Source: Apium graveolens (lineage: Eukaryota > Streptophyta > Magnoliopsida > Apiales > Apiaceae). Taken from it: DNA of 64,000 nucleotides. The DNA is taken from contig NC_133653.1 in the NCBI RefSeq assembly GCF_009905375.1, positions 67,057,414-67,121,413 of the forward strand, written 5' to 3'. The notes under the pieces are model-generated. The model was not told the DNA's origin. It ran no database searches and saw nothing but the letters and a program-made list of their open reading frames with translations. How positions within the stretch are numbered: the stretch's first letter is position 1; every line of letters starts with the position of its first letter. Below are positions 12,650 to 24,899 of this stretch, piece by piece. Position numbers and translations under genes: made by a program.

Positions 12650-15600
12650 AATATTACTCATGCAATTATCATCTTTAATCAATTCTAATTTAACTTTCTC
12701 TGAATGAAAATATATTTCAAACTGTCAGTGTAAATTTTATACCTTTTACCTAAATAAACAATACCTCCCCATATTTAATTCACATATTATTATTGCCAAC
12801 TTCTACCATATGTCAAATATTTTTATTCGTGAGTCTTCCGATATGTTTTAGTATTTCTCATTACTTTATTGTTCGGTATGGATATACAACGAAATTTCTA
12901 ATAAAAACATCATTGAAGATGATAAAACCTCTTTGATCGTCTAACAACACCCACATGGGTACAGTTTTCAATCTCTTCTTCATTCTTCCTCCCTTTTATT
13001 TCCTTTTCCTTTCGCTTTGCTCTATTTTAAACCTTTAGTTCCTGAAAACGTTCTTCCCATGTGCAAGTATAAAAAAACATTTTATTCTTCTTATCCATTT
13101 AAAAAGGCGTAACTCATTGGACAAGGTCCTGAACAAACTTGCGGTAATACCACACTAATTTTGTTAAACTTTTGAATTTTAATGATGTCCTTACTCTCTC
13201 CAAATCCCTAATAACTTTGATTTCGGATCTGAAAATCGCATTGGAAAAATAACTTAATCTAATTGGAATCGATTACCATCTAATTGACCATCAGTTGATA
13301 AAATTAATCAATTAACTCCCTTTTGTTGATCAATTGAATCAAGTAATGACTAGCTAGATAAAATCAAAGTCCAATTATATGAAGTTGGTTAAGTTATAGA
13401 AACCTCTTTCAAAAAATAAAATCGCAATCGTTTGGAGTATCAAGCAGGAATGTTAATAACACATGAAAGTGCGCTTCTTATTTTAAAAGTGTAATATTTT
13501 CCAAAAATTTTGGTCAGCACCTCCCCTGTATTATTGACTTCTAATCAGACTAAAGCCGACACTAACAATCAACCAAACCATAAACAGGTATATCAATTAA
13601 CTGCTACCAATCAAATTTATCATTACACCCTGCTTTGAGACGTATCATACTGATAACCACATATACTACTTACTGACACTACATACACCTTTAATCGAAC
13701 TAAGATTATAAACGAACAATTAATTAATATAACCATACCTTTCCTCATTTGTTTCAGAATATAACAGACTATCACTAATGAATATAATTACAAATTTATT
13801 GCACAATTTTTCAAAAACTTTATTCATTTATTCCAGAATCTTTTTAGTTCAGGTTTCAATCCAAACGCCCTAATTAACAACTCATATTGCTTATACATGG
13901 TTCATAAATTTGTTTCAAAGATATCTTTTAATCTTATTTTATATTGTTAATACTTGTATGTAAATACTCTTAAAAAACTATATTGCATATTTTAATTGCT
14001 CAAACAATTTATCCATTGTTAACTATATATACTTATACTTTTTAGTTAAATTGTTTAACTCCTGATAACCAATATATAGTCTCAATCAACACACCCATAT
14101 CCCGTAAAAATTCATTTGGCCTTAAGAGTCTATTTCTTAAAAGATCTCATAGTTGGATCACTATTTTCTTTATTTATACTTATGATATTCAATACGGAAC
14201 TTTTGACACTATCTTGGTTTCTAGTGCTAAATCCGTCATAACTCACTCTCTTGAGCTGGAAAAACCTGACAATTCCTCAAAGGACACATTTGGAATTTAT
14301 TCATAATTGGAATTTCTTCAATTTTTGAACCTTTTGGATAAGTATTTCTCACATGATTGAGGTATGCTTCACCTTCTTAACATATTAATCGCTTGTCTGA
14401 GTTATTATTAGGAATTTCCTCACCTACTTTTGTTGTCAAGTTAATCGTATGCGCTGTCTGCTGTACGCAACTTCACTTTCTTATTTTTATAGCTGATACG
14501 CACAATATGGTTTGCTAATCCATCCATTTCACGTTCACTCTCATAGTTTTAAAGGTATCAAGTGAGCACAAAATAGTGCTTTGAAATGGTTATCATAACG
14601 AGAACAAACATATCTAACAGATATTTGATCTTGATTCAATATTTCCATAATCAATACGTCATATACATACTAAACCATTCCTTGCATGTGAACATCCAGT
14701 ATTTATTGGCTTGCAATCATATCTATAACCAACACATAATTCCATTTACTATAAAGGATTATTCAATTTCTTTTAAAACACAAATAATAAGCTTTCCGTA
14801 AGGAGGGAATTTATATATATAAGTTTGACTAGAAGACTTTGTGAAGAACAACTTGGCAACGAAACAATCCAAATGGTTAATAAGTCAATAAGTTATGGTT
14901 GAAGAAGTAAGAATAAATGATGATTTGGATATGAATAAGAAAACCATATTTGTACTTAAGATGGCCAGTCTTTCGTACTATATGGCGTACATCACATGAT
15001 TAGGTGGCCTGTGTTACAGTATAATACGGCTTGTCTCGATCAGAAAGCAAAACTTTGAGGAAAAAATGACTTTGAAAGGAATGCAATAATATTATTTCCC
15101 TTATTTCCTCATAAAACTGATTAATAAAGGAAGTTCATACTTATTCAAGAATCATGAAGAATATACACTTTTGCATACAAAAATGATAAAGTTGGTTTCC
15201 ATTCACATCTTACTTACATATACCTTGAGAGATCGTTCGATTAATATATTCCAAATCCAAGTTAGATAATAATTTCGGAAAGTCCTTTAGGAATTCCTTC
15301 ATAAATTAATCAACTATAACAATTTCCTACTATTAAGTCTTGTATTTCTAGCATTGTGCCTCAACGTTCAATACTTTAACAATTCAAACATAATCGTTTT
15401 CTTATGGTATTTACAGTCATAACTTCTAATTTCGTCTATGCTGTGTAGAATAATTATTGATCATGCAACATATCAACTCCTTTGATAGTAATAATATCCT
15501 TCTTTAAAATCTGGGGAATTCCTCAATTTCCTTCAATCATACTTTGGCTTCTTTCGAATCCACTAATCCTTTTAAACTTTAATAATTTCATGAATTGGAT

Positions 15601-16757
15601 AAATAATATTTCCGCACATTGACTCTATTGTTGATATTATTAAACAAGACTTACAGACTTCTGTCGAGAAATTTTTAAACTTCTTCGTACTAATGGGTCC
15701 ACTTGGCCCTCTAGATTAACAATACTAAGTCTAGAATAAGTATTCATCTGGATAATCTAATTTTTATAACAAAAAAGAAACTCAAGTAGTATTTTGACAA
15801 CTAAATTTTTAAAACTCATTCCGTTTAAAGAACTTTTAAACATTTTGTTAAGAAAATCTTTTTCGAAAACTTGTTTAAAATTTTAAAAATCGCACACATT
15901 GTCATCATTACTATATGAGTTAGATTTTGTTCTCCTAAACCACAAATAGTATATCAAATTAAGGAAACTGCCACGTAAGAGTTCATCCATAATTCACCTC
16001 AGTATGCCTCCTACCTCTTGTTGGTCCATCTCACCTACACCAGTCGATGAAAACTTTATTTACCGCTACATAATTATCTTCTTTATAGCTCTAACTCTAA
16101 TACTGACATCTGGTACCACCTTTGATACTCTTATCATCATCATTGGTGTCATAATTACAACTAATCCGTGCAATTTAATGTTATGCCCGTACATAAAGTC
16201 ATATTTTCTTATCAACTTTAAGTATACCTACTAAGGTGGCTGTGTCATTCCTTGTGCAGTGCCGGAAAAGTGGATGACAATAACAAGAAAAATCTCACAA
16301 GAATATCCAGGACCAACCGTTAATGGTGCCTCTAAAACTGGCAGCTCTGACTCTCCGATTGACTCGCTCGGCCAAAGACTGTTAGCTATTTCCCACTATG
16401 CGATGCTAAACTGGATCATACTAAAATCAATCTACCTCTCCTTGTATAAGATTCTTGTAAGAATCAATCTCAAATCCATTTAAAACCATACAAAAATTAG
16501 GGTAGTTTACCCAATATCTATGAAGATATCGATTATTTGAAACTAGGGTCCGGGTACCTCATATATTTATAGCATCAATATATTCGCCTCACACCTATTA
16601 ACACATCTTATCTTAATAATTAATATCGTATACGATAATCTCTACCCTCAAGCTCAACATAAATTTAATTAAGGTCTTCCCTATCTTATATGACCTACCA
16701 ATTATCTTCCACGTATTCTTATTTCAGGGATCAATAACTTGTAGCTCTGATACCAAC
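12650..16757 (-). other. Interior of element D (partial), non-coding
   Basis: AT-rich and without a reading frame above 80 codons. It is collinear with the C interior: matches include 14380-14470 with about 6340-6430, 14941-15008 with 6871-6939, and the primer-site-proximal stretch. About 700 bp that C has next to its polypurine tract is missing here, as expected if C inserted inside D. The two small frames at 16004-16234 and 16259-16483 show no recognisable domain. Confidence 0.6.
16744..16755 (-). other. Primer binding site of element D (initiator Met tRNA)
   Basis: On the minus strand this is TGGTATCAGAGC, two bases from the LTR edge at 16758. Confidence 0.85.
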
Positions 16758-16933
16758 TGTGACAACCCTCAAATCTGGGGTCAGGATTGGGTGTCACCAA
16801 ACAACTTTAAATAGCATAGACATGTATATTAATATAAATATATAGATGACCCCTTATATATGGATCGATTATAAGTTATGGTATTAAACAAGAATCTGAA
16901 CATCTAAATTTTTATAACTAACTCAAGTTTTTA

Positions 16934-17005
16934 TTACCTCTTTACCAACTTCCTCTTCTTATACATCCCGACATATCCAACCTCGTGAAACTTAGATCTC
17001 ACCAT
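16934..17005 (-). CDS. Small ORF in element D LTR (23 codons)
   Basis: On the minus strand an ATG at 17005, 74 nt after the conserved hairpin, opens 23 codons starting MVRSK and ending in a basic run (KKRK). The MVRxK start resembles that of the E and B small ORFs. A donor-like AAGAG/GTAATA overlaps the stop. Coding is unproven. Confidence 0.25.
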   Translation of the reverse strand: MVRSKFHEVGYVGMYKKRKLVKR

Positions 17006-17079
17006 TAAGCTGTCTACTATGAATTATCTACAATTATCCTCTGGTAATAGTGAAAGAATAAGAAATAACAAAGCAAGAG

Positions 17080-17096
17080 TGAGCCAAAAATCCTCA
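17080..17096 (-). promoter_or_regulatory. Conserved LTR hairpin, element D
   Basis: On the minus strand TGAG, a 9-nt loop and CTCA, within TTGTTGAGGATTTTTGGCTC. The second stem base is A here where C has G; both can pair with the T opposite. It lies 322 bp from the LTR end. Confidence 0.45.
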
Positions 17097-20000
17097 ACAA
17101 GTATCATAATTGGTTTCCAGGTACCATTATCAAGAGAAACTCCCAAAATTAATATTTAAATGATTTTACAAACATCTTCATTTATTTAAACAATTGAGAG
17201 AATAAAATATCAACCCTTATTAGCCTTTAATCATAGGTCAATAATCAACGAAAAATTCACCGATTCTTCTCCTGAATCAATTCTTTGTTCGGTTTTGTAA
17301 TCATGAAACTTTCAAAGAAAAAATGTTGTTAATGGCAATCATTAATAAATTAGACTGGAAACTAGAACCAACATATGTACTATATTCTGCTGATCAGTCA
17401 GAATATAGTACGGATATATGCCCATCCGCATAGACCCGCCATCACATCGGGTACCCAGACCATTTTTGCCTAATAAATTACAGGGTTCAGTCTATCCCTG
17501 GCCTTTTTCGTAACCATCTAGTTCATAGAGTATTTTGATGATAAACCATTTTTTTTAAAATATCATGATTTAGGGTTCACAAATAACCCGGAATAATAGG
17601 TATTTTCTCAAAAGATCAATCAATGACAATGAAAGGACAATAAAAAAGGATACTTGTATAATTAAAAATCATTACAGCAAAATATAAAACATTTAAATAT
17701 TCTGAATTTAGAATATGGAAGAAACACTTGCCTCAATTGATCAACCCTCTGATCTTTAACCATCTATCATATAACTCAGCTCTGGTCTATATGTATTTCT
17801 ATCGACAGGCTATCTGACCTTTCTTTGTCAATCACCATTTTATGTTTATCTCATCTCTGTATATACCTGTCTCATGTATCACATATAAACAAGCTTTACT
17901 TTAAATCTCTCTGTCGGGCTTTGAACATCTTAAACTATGTGTATCTATCATAAAAGATACTATTTTGATTAACCAACAATATATAACTGTCTAGTTTATA
18001 TGTCTTTCTTAACCGTCTACCCAACCGATGACAATAGATAAGGATCATATTTAATTATATAAATTAAGAGACACATGGACACATAATTCATATAGCACAT
18101 AAGCACATATGACACGTATTACATAATTTATATAACACCTGATTCAGTTCGTAACAACATTCGACTCAGTATGTTTAAAAACTGGAATCGAGTCGAGATA
18201 CGACTTTTCAATAGCTACGTGACTCAGAAACGTTTACAAAGTTAAACGACTTTTTGAAATGAAAGAATTTATGTTTTGAAAGTATTTATAATAGAAGCGA
18301 AATATTTTTCTTAATCTAGACGCATTCATTTCGTATTAAACGGACAAACGGTCTATTTATTAATAATATAAATTGAATTTTCAATACCTTTATATAATTT
18401 TTAAAAGCTCAAAATAATTTGTTTTGAATATTATTTGGCTTAATTATAAATAATTATATTTTATTTAACTATTTATAGATAAAATTAATTGATTAAATGA
18501 TTTAATAAATTAATTAAATTAATAAATAATTAACTAAAATAAATTATGAATAATTAGATGAAATTTAGATTTTTGGAAATAATGAAGAAAATAATTTTCT
18601 GGAATTAAAATAACTCAGTTAATTATTTAAAAATAATTAACCAAAATAATTTTGAATTTAAAAGCAATTTTTGGGATAAAAAATTAGGTTTTTGAATTAT
18701 TTTAAAATTGAATATCCAAAAACAGATTACTGGATTTTGATTTAGGGGAATGGGATCAAACCCGAGTTTTAAACCGGTTCCTGAAGAACAGCTGTCGGGT
18801 CGGGTTAAAGCCGACCAGAAACCGGGGTTGAACCTAGAATCCGGTAAGCTTTGCCTCATTCCGGCGAGCCCGATTATAGGAAAAAACGGTTTCATTTCTC
18901 CTGGTTTTCAGTCGCAAACAATTCAACAGGATTCCAGAACTTCAGAAACACTAAGCACAACAACTTACAACAACCACATTGATTTCTTCGATGAAATCAA
19001 ATCAAAAATCGGCGAAGAACCGCCGACCAACTCGGAATCACAAAAATGGAATCAAATTTAACAATTAATATACGAAATCAAACCTGAGATTTAAACAAAC
19101 TTAACCACATCATTATAATCATCTAACAATTAACATAAAATTCAGAAAATCAAAACATATAATGTAACGCCTGTAGATATTTGATATGAATTTAATATGA
19201 TAATCTGTTTTGTGCTATAAATTTTTGTGTGAATCCAATGTGTTCGTATGTATTTTTCATTGTATGGCATTCCGAATATCGCTAGGTTATTTAAGCGTAT
19301 AATTTATCGTATGCAAGCTAATTTCGTTAGGCGAGTAAATTATATTTGAGTTTTTGTAGTTACGATTAAGCGATAGATTATTATTCGGCTTAGAATCAAA
19401 TTATTTGCATTTTCTTATGTGGCTTAGAATATTTATTATGGTGTGTTTAATAGAGTATTGACCTTTGAAAAATTCTTTTAAAATATATTCTTGTTCAAAA
19501 TTTTTGAAAACACTTTTATAAAACTTCTAAAATTTTATAGTATTTATGGTATTAATTTTGTGATTTATGAAGCTATATTTAATTTACTAAAATTCATTTT
19601 TTTAATCATACTTTTATTTATTATTGAATTACTAGTATACCCTTGCATGCATTTAAGCTTATAAGAGAGTCCAAGGCTAGTATTGTCCATTCCAACCCCA
19701 CTAACTTGCAAGATTACCTCTTTAACCTTGCATGCATTTTTGTCACTATTAGCAAGAAGGACATTATTTTACAATCCTCATTCCACTACCTTTCTAGTCA
19801 AATTAAAGAGACAAAAACCAAGTGAGTGCCCTCATTTTCATCAACACACCCACTCAAACACCCTATCCTCTCCTCTTTTTACTCCCTCTCGACCGAAGCC
19901 CATCCCCACCCCCATTCTTTCCATATTTTTCATTTTTCTTCATCTTCTTTCACTTTTAAAGTTAGTCAAGCCAAGAACTTCATCATTTAGTGGAGTACCA

Positions 20001-22837
20001 TCATTTTGAGGTGAGTTTTATGCTTGCATGTTGAAGAAGCCGAGGTTGAGACCTTGGTTCTTATGAACTTAAGGTTGCAACCATGGCGGCTTATCGAATG
20101 AACAAGATATGATCTAGGGGAGGTGTTATACTTATATTTTACCAAGTCATAATCATTGTTCATAAACATTTGACAATGATATCTTAAGAGCCGGATGTAA
20201 AATGTTGATTTTGAGAAGTTTTTATGAAAAAGGACCATGCATGTTGATTTTTGAAGTCTTGCTCTTTATAAATGTTGTTTTGTTAATTCTAAACCCTTGC
20301 ATGCTATTTTTCCTTCAAGATATCTTAAGTTTAGTACTTACATATTGATTTTAGTACTTGCATGTTGATTTAAGCACTTGCATATTGGATATAATACTTG
20401 CATGATAATTTACAAGTGATTTTCAAAGTAGAAACCATACATGTTGATTTTGTGATTTGGTACTTGACTTGTATGAGATGCATTCTATGGTTTTTGGTTA
20501 TAAAATGCTAGATGAAGTATTTCATGATGATAAGTGATTATATTCAGTAGATATTAAGTGATTATTTAGGGTTTATGGTTCGAATTTTTGCTTAACAACT
20601 CGATGTCATGATGTTACTATTATAGTTGATCTTTTAACCTCTTGATACTTTATTTTGTGAGTTGCATGCTATGATACCTTTGATAAAATGCTATTTGAGA
20701 TTATTAATGATGATATGAGCTTAAGGTCAGTAGGTGTCATGAAGTTACCATGCATGTTAACTTCGAATTATTGCTTAAATTGCTAAGTGATGGCTTGTCT
20801 TGTGATGTGTTACCTTGTTTTTATAAGAGATCCTCATTCTAAATAAAATTGCAAATGAGCCTTATGTTGATAGTCAGTAGGTATTAGTGTATGTTATGAC
20901 ATTCCTTGATTGGTTGTTGAATGTTATTTGGTTTTGGTGTAGTAAAGGGAGTTAAGGTGAAGGAGTCGCATTGATCTTAGTTGGGATGATTTTTGTACTA
21001 GATGTTTAGGTCACTTTAGGTGAGTTTTAGCAAGGTCTTGATAGGCCTGAGCTCAAGGGAGTTGGTACTTGGTTCATACTTTAGTCCAGTAGCTTTAGAT
21101 TGCATAAAAGCTTGCATTTGGTTAGGCACACACACACTCGAGAGCAACTCAAAATAGGATAGATTTGGTTAAACTTGACTTTTGGTTGATTATCATCATG
21201 TCATAGGTTAGGCCTTCATGGGGCCTTGGTCTAAATGGATGTAATGAAGTCTTAGGAAGCTTAACAAGTCATTAAAACGAGTAATTGAACTAAATAAGTG
21301 AGTTTTAAGTTGGTAAAATCAAGGCAGTTTGGAAATCAGGGAAGGCAATTTTGTGTCAACTTCCACTTGAGGCCTAGGGAGGCCTGAGTGAGGCTTTTGA
21401 GTCATTCCAACTTTTAGAGTCAGTTTAGAGTCTAACTAACCTTTGAGAGTTGGTTTGGAGTGAAGTCGCAAGTTGGAGATACCTTATTTCCACCAAAACA
21501 CCCGAAAGTCACCATTAGAGTTGCCTTTAGAAGCTTTAGAGAGGTGCGTTGCATTTGTGAGTCTTCTAAGTGATGCCTTGATGTCAAAACAATTGTTCAA
21601 GTTATATTAAAGTCATAATAAGTGATAGGAGTCATAATATAGCAGAGGCCCAGGGTAGAACTTCATAATTTTGCCAAGGCACACAATTGGTGCTAAGGTG
21701 TGCATTTGGTAAAGTTTAGTAGTATATATTGCATTTGTAAGTCATTTGAGGTGAGGCATAAGTGTGCCTTACTAAATTTTAGGTTGATTTGAGGTCTGTT
21801 AAGGAGGATTAGGAGTATTGGTCATGATAATTGTATGTATGTGATTAATTGCTTAAGTGACTAAGGTCGTAAATAGAGTCTAGTTGTGTACTATTAACTA
21901 AGTAATAAATTGACATGTCATTTCTTGCTATGTGTTATGTGGTTTATATGGTGCATATATTATTTGTAATTAGTAGAATTTAAGTGTGTATATATATATA
22001 TAAGTGTGTATATCTGTATATGCATATTTATAGTATACGTGAAAGGGTAGTAGCAAGAATTGTAATGAGGATACTATTTATCATAGGTTCAAGTAGGAGG
22101 CCAGGAAAGGAGCCCATAGACGATTCAGTTCAAGTACTCAGTAAGCGTAGTCCAGGCAAGTGAACTCTCAACTTACCTCTATAATTCTGTTGCTTGTGGT
22201 TAAAAACCCTGTGAATGCATGACTACAGTTTCAATAAGATTAATTAGTACATGACATCACCCAATGATTAAGTCTTGAATCTAGTTAATCTCTTTCATAC
22301 TTGAATTGATTCCTTTTCTTCACATATTACCGCATATCCATGTGAATACCCTACAATAGTTCATTAATAAATCATGTGAATCCTAATACCCTCAAAACCT
22401 AGAATCATTTCCTTTGGAAACCCAAACACTAGTATCATTTCCTTCATTTGAACTTTGACAATACCAACCATTGTTATCTTGTCCTTGATCAAGAACCCTT
22501 TTTAAATTAAAATGAATTGATTAAAAGGAGTTGGATGGTATGTTTTGATAAGACTAAGGCGCCAGTCACTGTTAAAAACCTTAGTAGCGGGGAGCCTGAT
22601 GGTTTTTATATGGCCAATGCGTACCGAGGATTCTCAAAGGTTGTGAATCACTTGTTATGTGGTTTGGAGCTTTGATGTGGGCTGATCACCCCTCATTGCT
22701 CATAACGTTGTGTGATTTCCAATTCCATTCACTCATTATATCTTGATCTTCTATTTGAGATTTCATATTGCTGATTTATCTTCTGTTATCATTTTATCAC
22801 GATTATGATGCATTGTTATATACTGTTATTCACTTGT

Positions 22838-22852
22838 TGGGCATTTTGCTCA
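22838..22852 (+). promoter_or_regulatory. Conserved LTR hairpin, element E
   Basis: TGGGC-ATTTT-GCTCA: a 5 bp stem with one G-U pair and a 5-nt loop, 355 bp from the LTR end and 42 nt before the small ORF. Confidence 0.5.
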
Positions 22853-22894
22853 GTAATATTTTTATTAATGTTATCCCTTTAGTAAAACCCGAAG

Positions 22895-22981
22895 ATGGTT
22901 CGTTTCAAGCAAACCGCGCGTATGACTTCTGGGGACTTGGGGTATGCCTACCGTCAGATGTTGGAGCAGGTAGGGAACTAG
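22895..22981 (+). CDS. Small ORF in element E LTR, H3-tail-like N-terminus (28 codons)
   Basis: ATG at 22895 follows the conserved hairpin by 42 nt. The peptide starts MVRFKQTARM; histone H3 starts MARTKQTARK, so residues 3 and 5-9 are the same (R, then KQTAR). Even the nucleotides look like an H3 start (CAAGCAAACCGCGCGT). After 25 codons comes CAG/GTAGGG, a 5' splice-site consensus exactly at a codon boundary (22969/22970), then a stop four codons later. Elements A and B have the same layout. E is a solo LTR, so any downstream exon is gone. It may instead be a captured scrap of an H3 gene or a coincidence. Confidence 0.4.
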   Translation: MVRFKQTARMTSGDLGYAYRQMLEQVGN

Positions 22982-23207
22982 TAGTTCCCTAAGGATTATA
23001 AACTTTGGGTTTAAAATTCGGTAGAAATTTGACTTAGGATATTTTTGGTCTGTAACAATAAAGATGTTAGATGTTGTTCAAACTCATTCCTGTGTATTCG
23101 GGGATTGTGGTTAAGGGTTGTAGCCTTAATATTCTATCTTTTATAGTATTTACTGTTCAATTAATATGATGCAAATTTCTGCTAGTTAGTAGTGTGGGTC
23201 CGTCACA

Positions 23208-24317
23208 TAAAAACATCAAAACCCAAGACCTCGGCTAACAACTTCTAGCAATAGAACGTAATAATTAATAGCATGGATTGATTGTAAATCTCATAACAAA
23301 GCTATTCCAATCATCAAATCAAACCAAAAACCCTTGAATAAAAACTCCTTAATTTGAACATAAACCCTAAAATTCGAAATTGAAAATTTACCAATCTGAG
23401 ATATGATTTGATCACATAAATTGATAGAGCTTTTCACGAAATTCAATTTGATTACAAATATTACCCCCTTTGTTTTCCATATAATCCAAATCATGCTTTG
23501 ATCTTATGAACTGTTCTTGAAATCCTAACCCTAATTTCAAAGTATTTTCTGATTTTTTAATATATATTTTTTATTTTTATATATTTAAATAATAATTCAA
23601 TTCTATTTATAAATACAAAATAATATCCCCAAAATTATTTAGGGCCTAATTATATCATTTAATAAAAATAATTAGCCCAAACTTAATAATTAACGAGAAC
23701 TAATATTTAATCCAATAAATACGAAAATTATGTAAAATTCCCCAAAATTTATGAATAACCAAAAAGTGCAAAAATATTGAATATTTGACAGTCCCACGAT
23801 TTTATAAAAATGAAAATATGATTTTGTGGGCTTTAACGTCCCGGTAGGGGCCTGATACGATATAGGTATAAAAATGAAAATGAAAATGAAAACATTCAAA
23901 TAATTTTGAATTAATTATTCCAACATAATTGTTTTCAAAATTAATGAAAATCAAAAACAAGATATAGAGAATTGATGGAGTTGAGGGACAAAAAGTAAAA
24001 TGTATAAAATTTTATTAAATAGGTCTTGCAGACAAAAACAGATATAGTATAATAGAGGAATAATACCCGAAAAGTTTATGATAAGCAGTAGTTTGATGCT
24101 TGGTTGATGGTTTCCGCAATCACATTACTAATCATTTGAATTAATTAAGTCAAATTTTGTTACGAATGTAAAACAGAACAAAAAAACTCTGGTGAAACAA
24201 AACCTATTTTAAGTAAGTCTCTTGATATAAGTTATTACATGCTAAATGAGCTAATTCATTATCGTTGACATGTTTTTACTTTAATAAAGGATGTTATATC
24301 ATTTCGTCATTGGGGGT
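23208..24317 (-). repeat. Probable remainder of element D LTR and unassigned AT-rich DNA
   Basis: This continues from the E insertion point and, by position, should hold the rest of the D LTR. AT-rich runs at 23540-23760 resemble the C LTR in composition, but I could not align it confidently or find the TG...CA end. No reading frame has recognisable content. The right limit is set only by the start of the copia-type LTR F. Confidence 0.3.
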
Positions 24318-24478
24318 TGTTACTGTTTGTGCCTTAGATACAACACTATTATGTTTTGCTTATGACATTTGGATTATTAATGTTAATATTCTATCAATTA
24401 TTTTCTTTATAATTTATTATTCCTTAATTTAATGCGATATAAATGTTAGATTAATATATGTCCTTGGAATATGATATG
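24318..24478 (+). repeat. Element F, Ty1/copia-type LTR, 5' portion
   Basis: It starts TGTTACTG after a G-run. The order GCCTTAGATACAAC, then TTATGACATTTGGATTATTAAT, is typical of large Tork/Angela-like copia LTRs. It stops at the ATATG duplication where the Athila-type element inserted and resumes at 59086. No copia polyprotein is visible upstream. Confidence 0.45.
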
Positions 24479-24733
24479 TGTTGAGTGGCATTTATGACAC
24501 TTTATAATGCTCTAATAAGCTTTGAATTGATGCATTTGTACTCAAGTTGTTAAGTGTTTTAACGTGTTTTCTAGTATTTTTACATTTCAGGCATTAAATT
24601 ATAAATCAGGTGAATTAGCATTGTTTTGGTGCTAATATAGTGTCTAGGTGGTGTTGGAATAAAAGCTCACGAAGTCCAGTCGAGGCTGCAAGAAAAGGAA
24701 AAAAGAAACGAAATATTTTTTGGCAGAAGCCCA

Positions 24734-24818
24734 GCGCGCCCGTGCTGATCAAGCGCGCGGCCGCGCCAGAACTTCAGAGAGCCAGTGCGCCCGCGCTGAT
24801 CAAGCATGCGGCCGCACC
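24734..24818 (+). repeat. Duplicated 34-nt GC-rich motif in Athila LTR
   Basis: Two copies (24734-24767 and 24785-24818), 51 bp apart, share CTGATCAAGC and GCGGCCGC cores. They are the most CpG-dense DNA in the window and lie just upstream of the TATA box. Both copies recur in the 3' LTR (57886-57970). Confidence 0.75.
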
Positions 24819-24889
24819 AGGTCGGGATGCAGAATTCTTGTTTTGAATAGAAGACTGATTTTCTGGGGTTCTATGTTGATTACGGCTAC

Positions 24890-24899
24890 TATATAAATA
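24890..24899 (+). promoter_or_regulatory. TATA box of Athila 5' LTR
   Basis: TATATAAATA, conserved in the 3' LTR at 58042-58051, in a stretch that is itself well conserved between the LTRs. Probable RNA polymerase II core promoter. Confidence 0.65.

Larger units (their letters stand above)
16758..19162 (-). repeat. LTR of element D, first part
   Basis: It starts TGTGACAACCC beside the primer site and is collinear with the C LTR. Shared blocks include the hairpin region (17060-17110) and 17340-17440 with 9350-9450, which carries CTGCTGATCAGTCAGAATAT in both. A GC-rich patch (18735-18880) gives overlapping open frames of 90-103 codons on both strands, without a recognised domain. It is broken at 19162 by element E. 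Confidence 0.65.
19163..23207 (+). mobile_element. Element E: solo LTR (4045 bp), Tekay/Del-like
   Basis: It starts TGTAACGCC and ends CCGTCACA. The flanking 5-mers TATAA and TAAAA differ by one base, a plausible aged target duplication. Inside, blocks match the LTRs of B in order: the TTGCATGC-rich stretch at 19640-19740 with 43400-43510, the conserved hairpin, and the small ORF start with ACCGCGCGTA. No primer site follows the right end and no polypurine tract precedes the left end, so recombination between two LTRs probably removed the rest. It lies within the D LTR. Confidence 0.65.
12650..24317 (-). mobile_element. Element D: older relative of C, interrupted by C and by solo LTR E
   Basis: A second Met-tRNA primer site (16744-16755) abuts an LTR-like start TGTGACAACCC at 16758. 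The flanking interior and LTR are clearly related to those of C but have many substitutions and indels, so D is older or of another subfamily. The interior stops at the right edge of C, and its remainder and other LTR are expected left of the window. The LTR is interrupted at 19162/23208 by E. Its far end could not be placed and 24317 is only the start of the next element. Confidence 0.6.

Noticed and set aside
18623..19061. 90-103 codon frames on both strands in the D LTR
   Set aside because: The overlap comes from a GC-rich patch with few stops; no domain and not conserved as a frame in element C.
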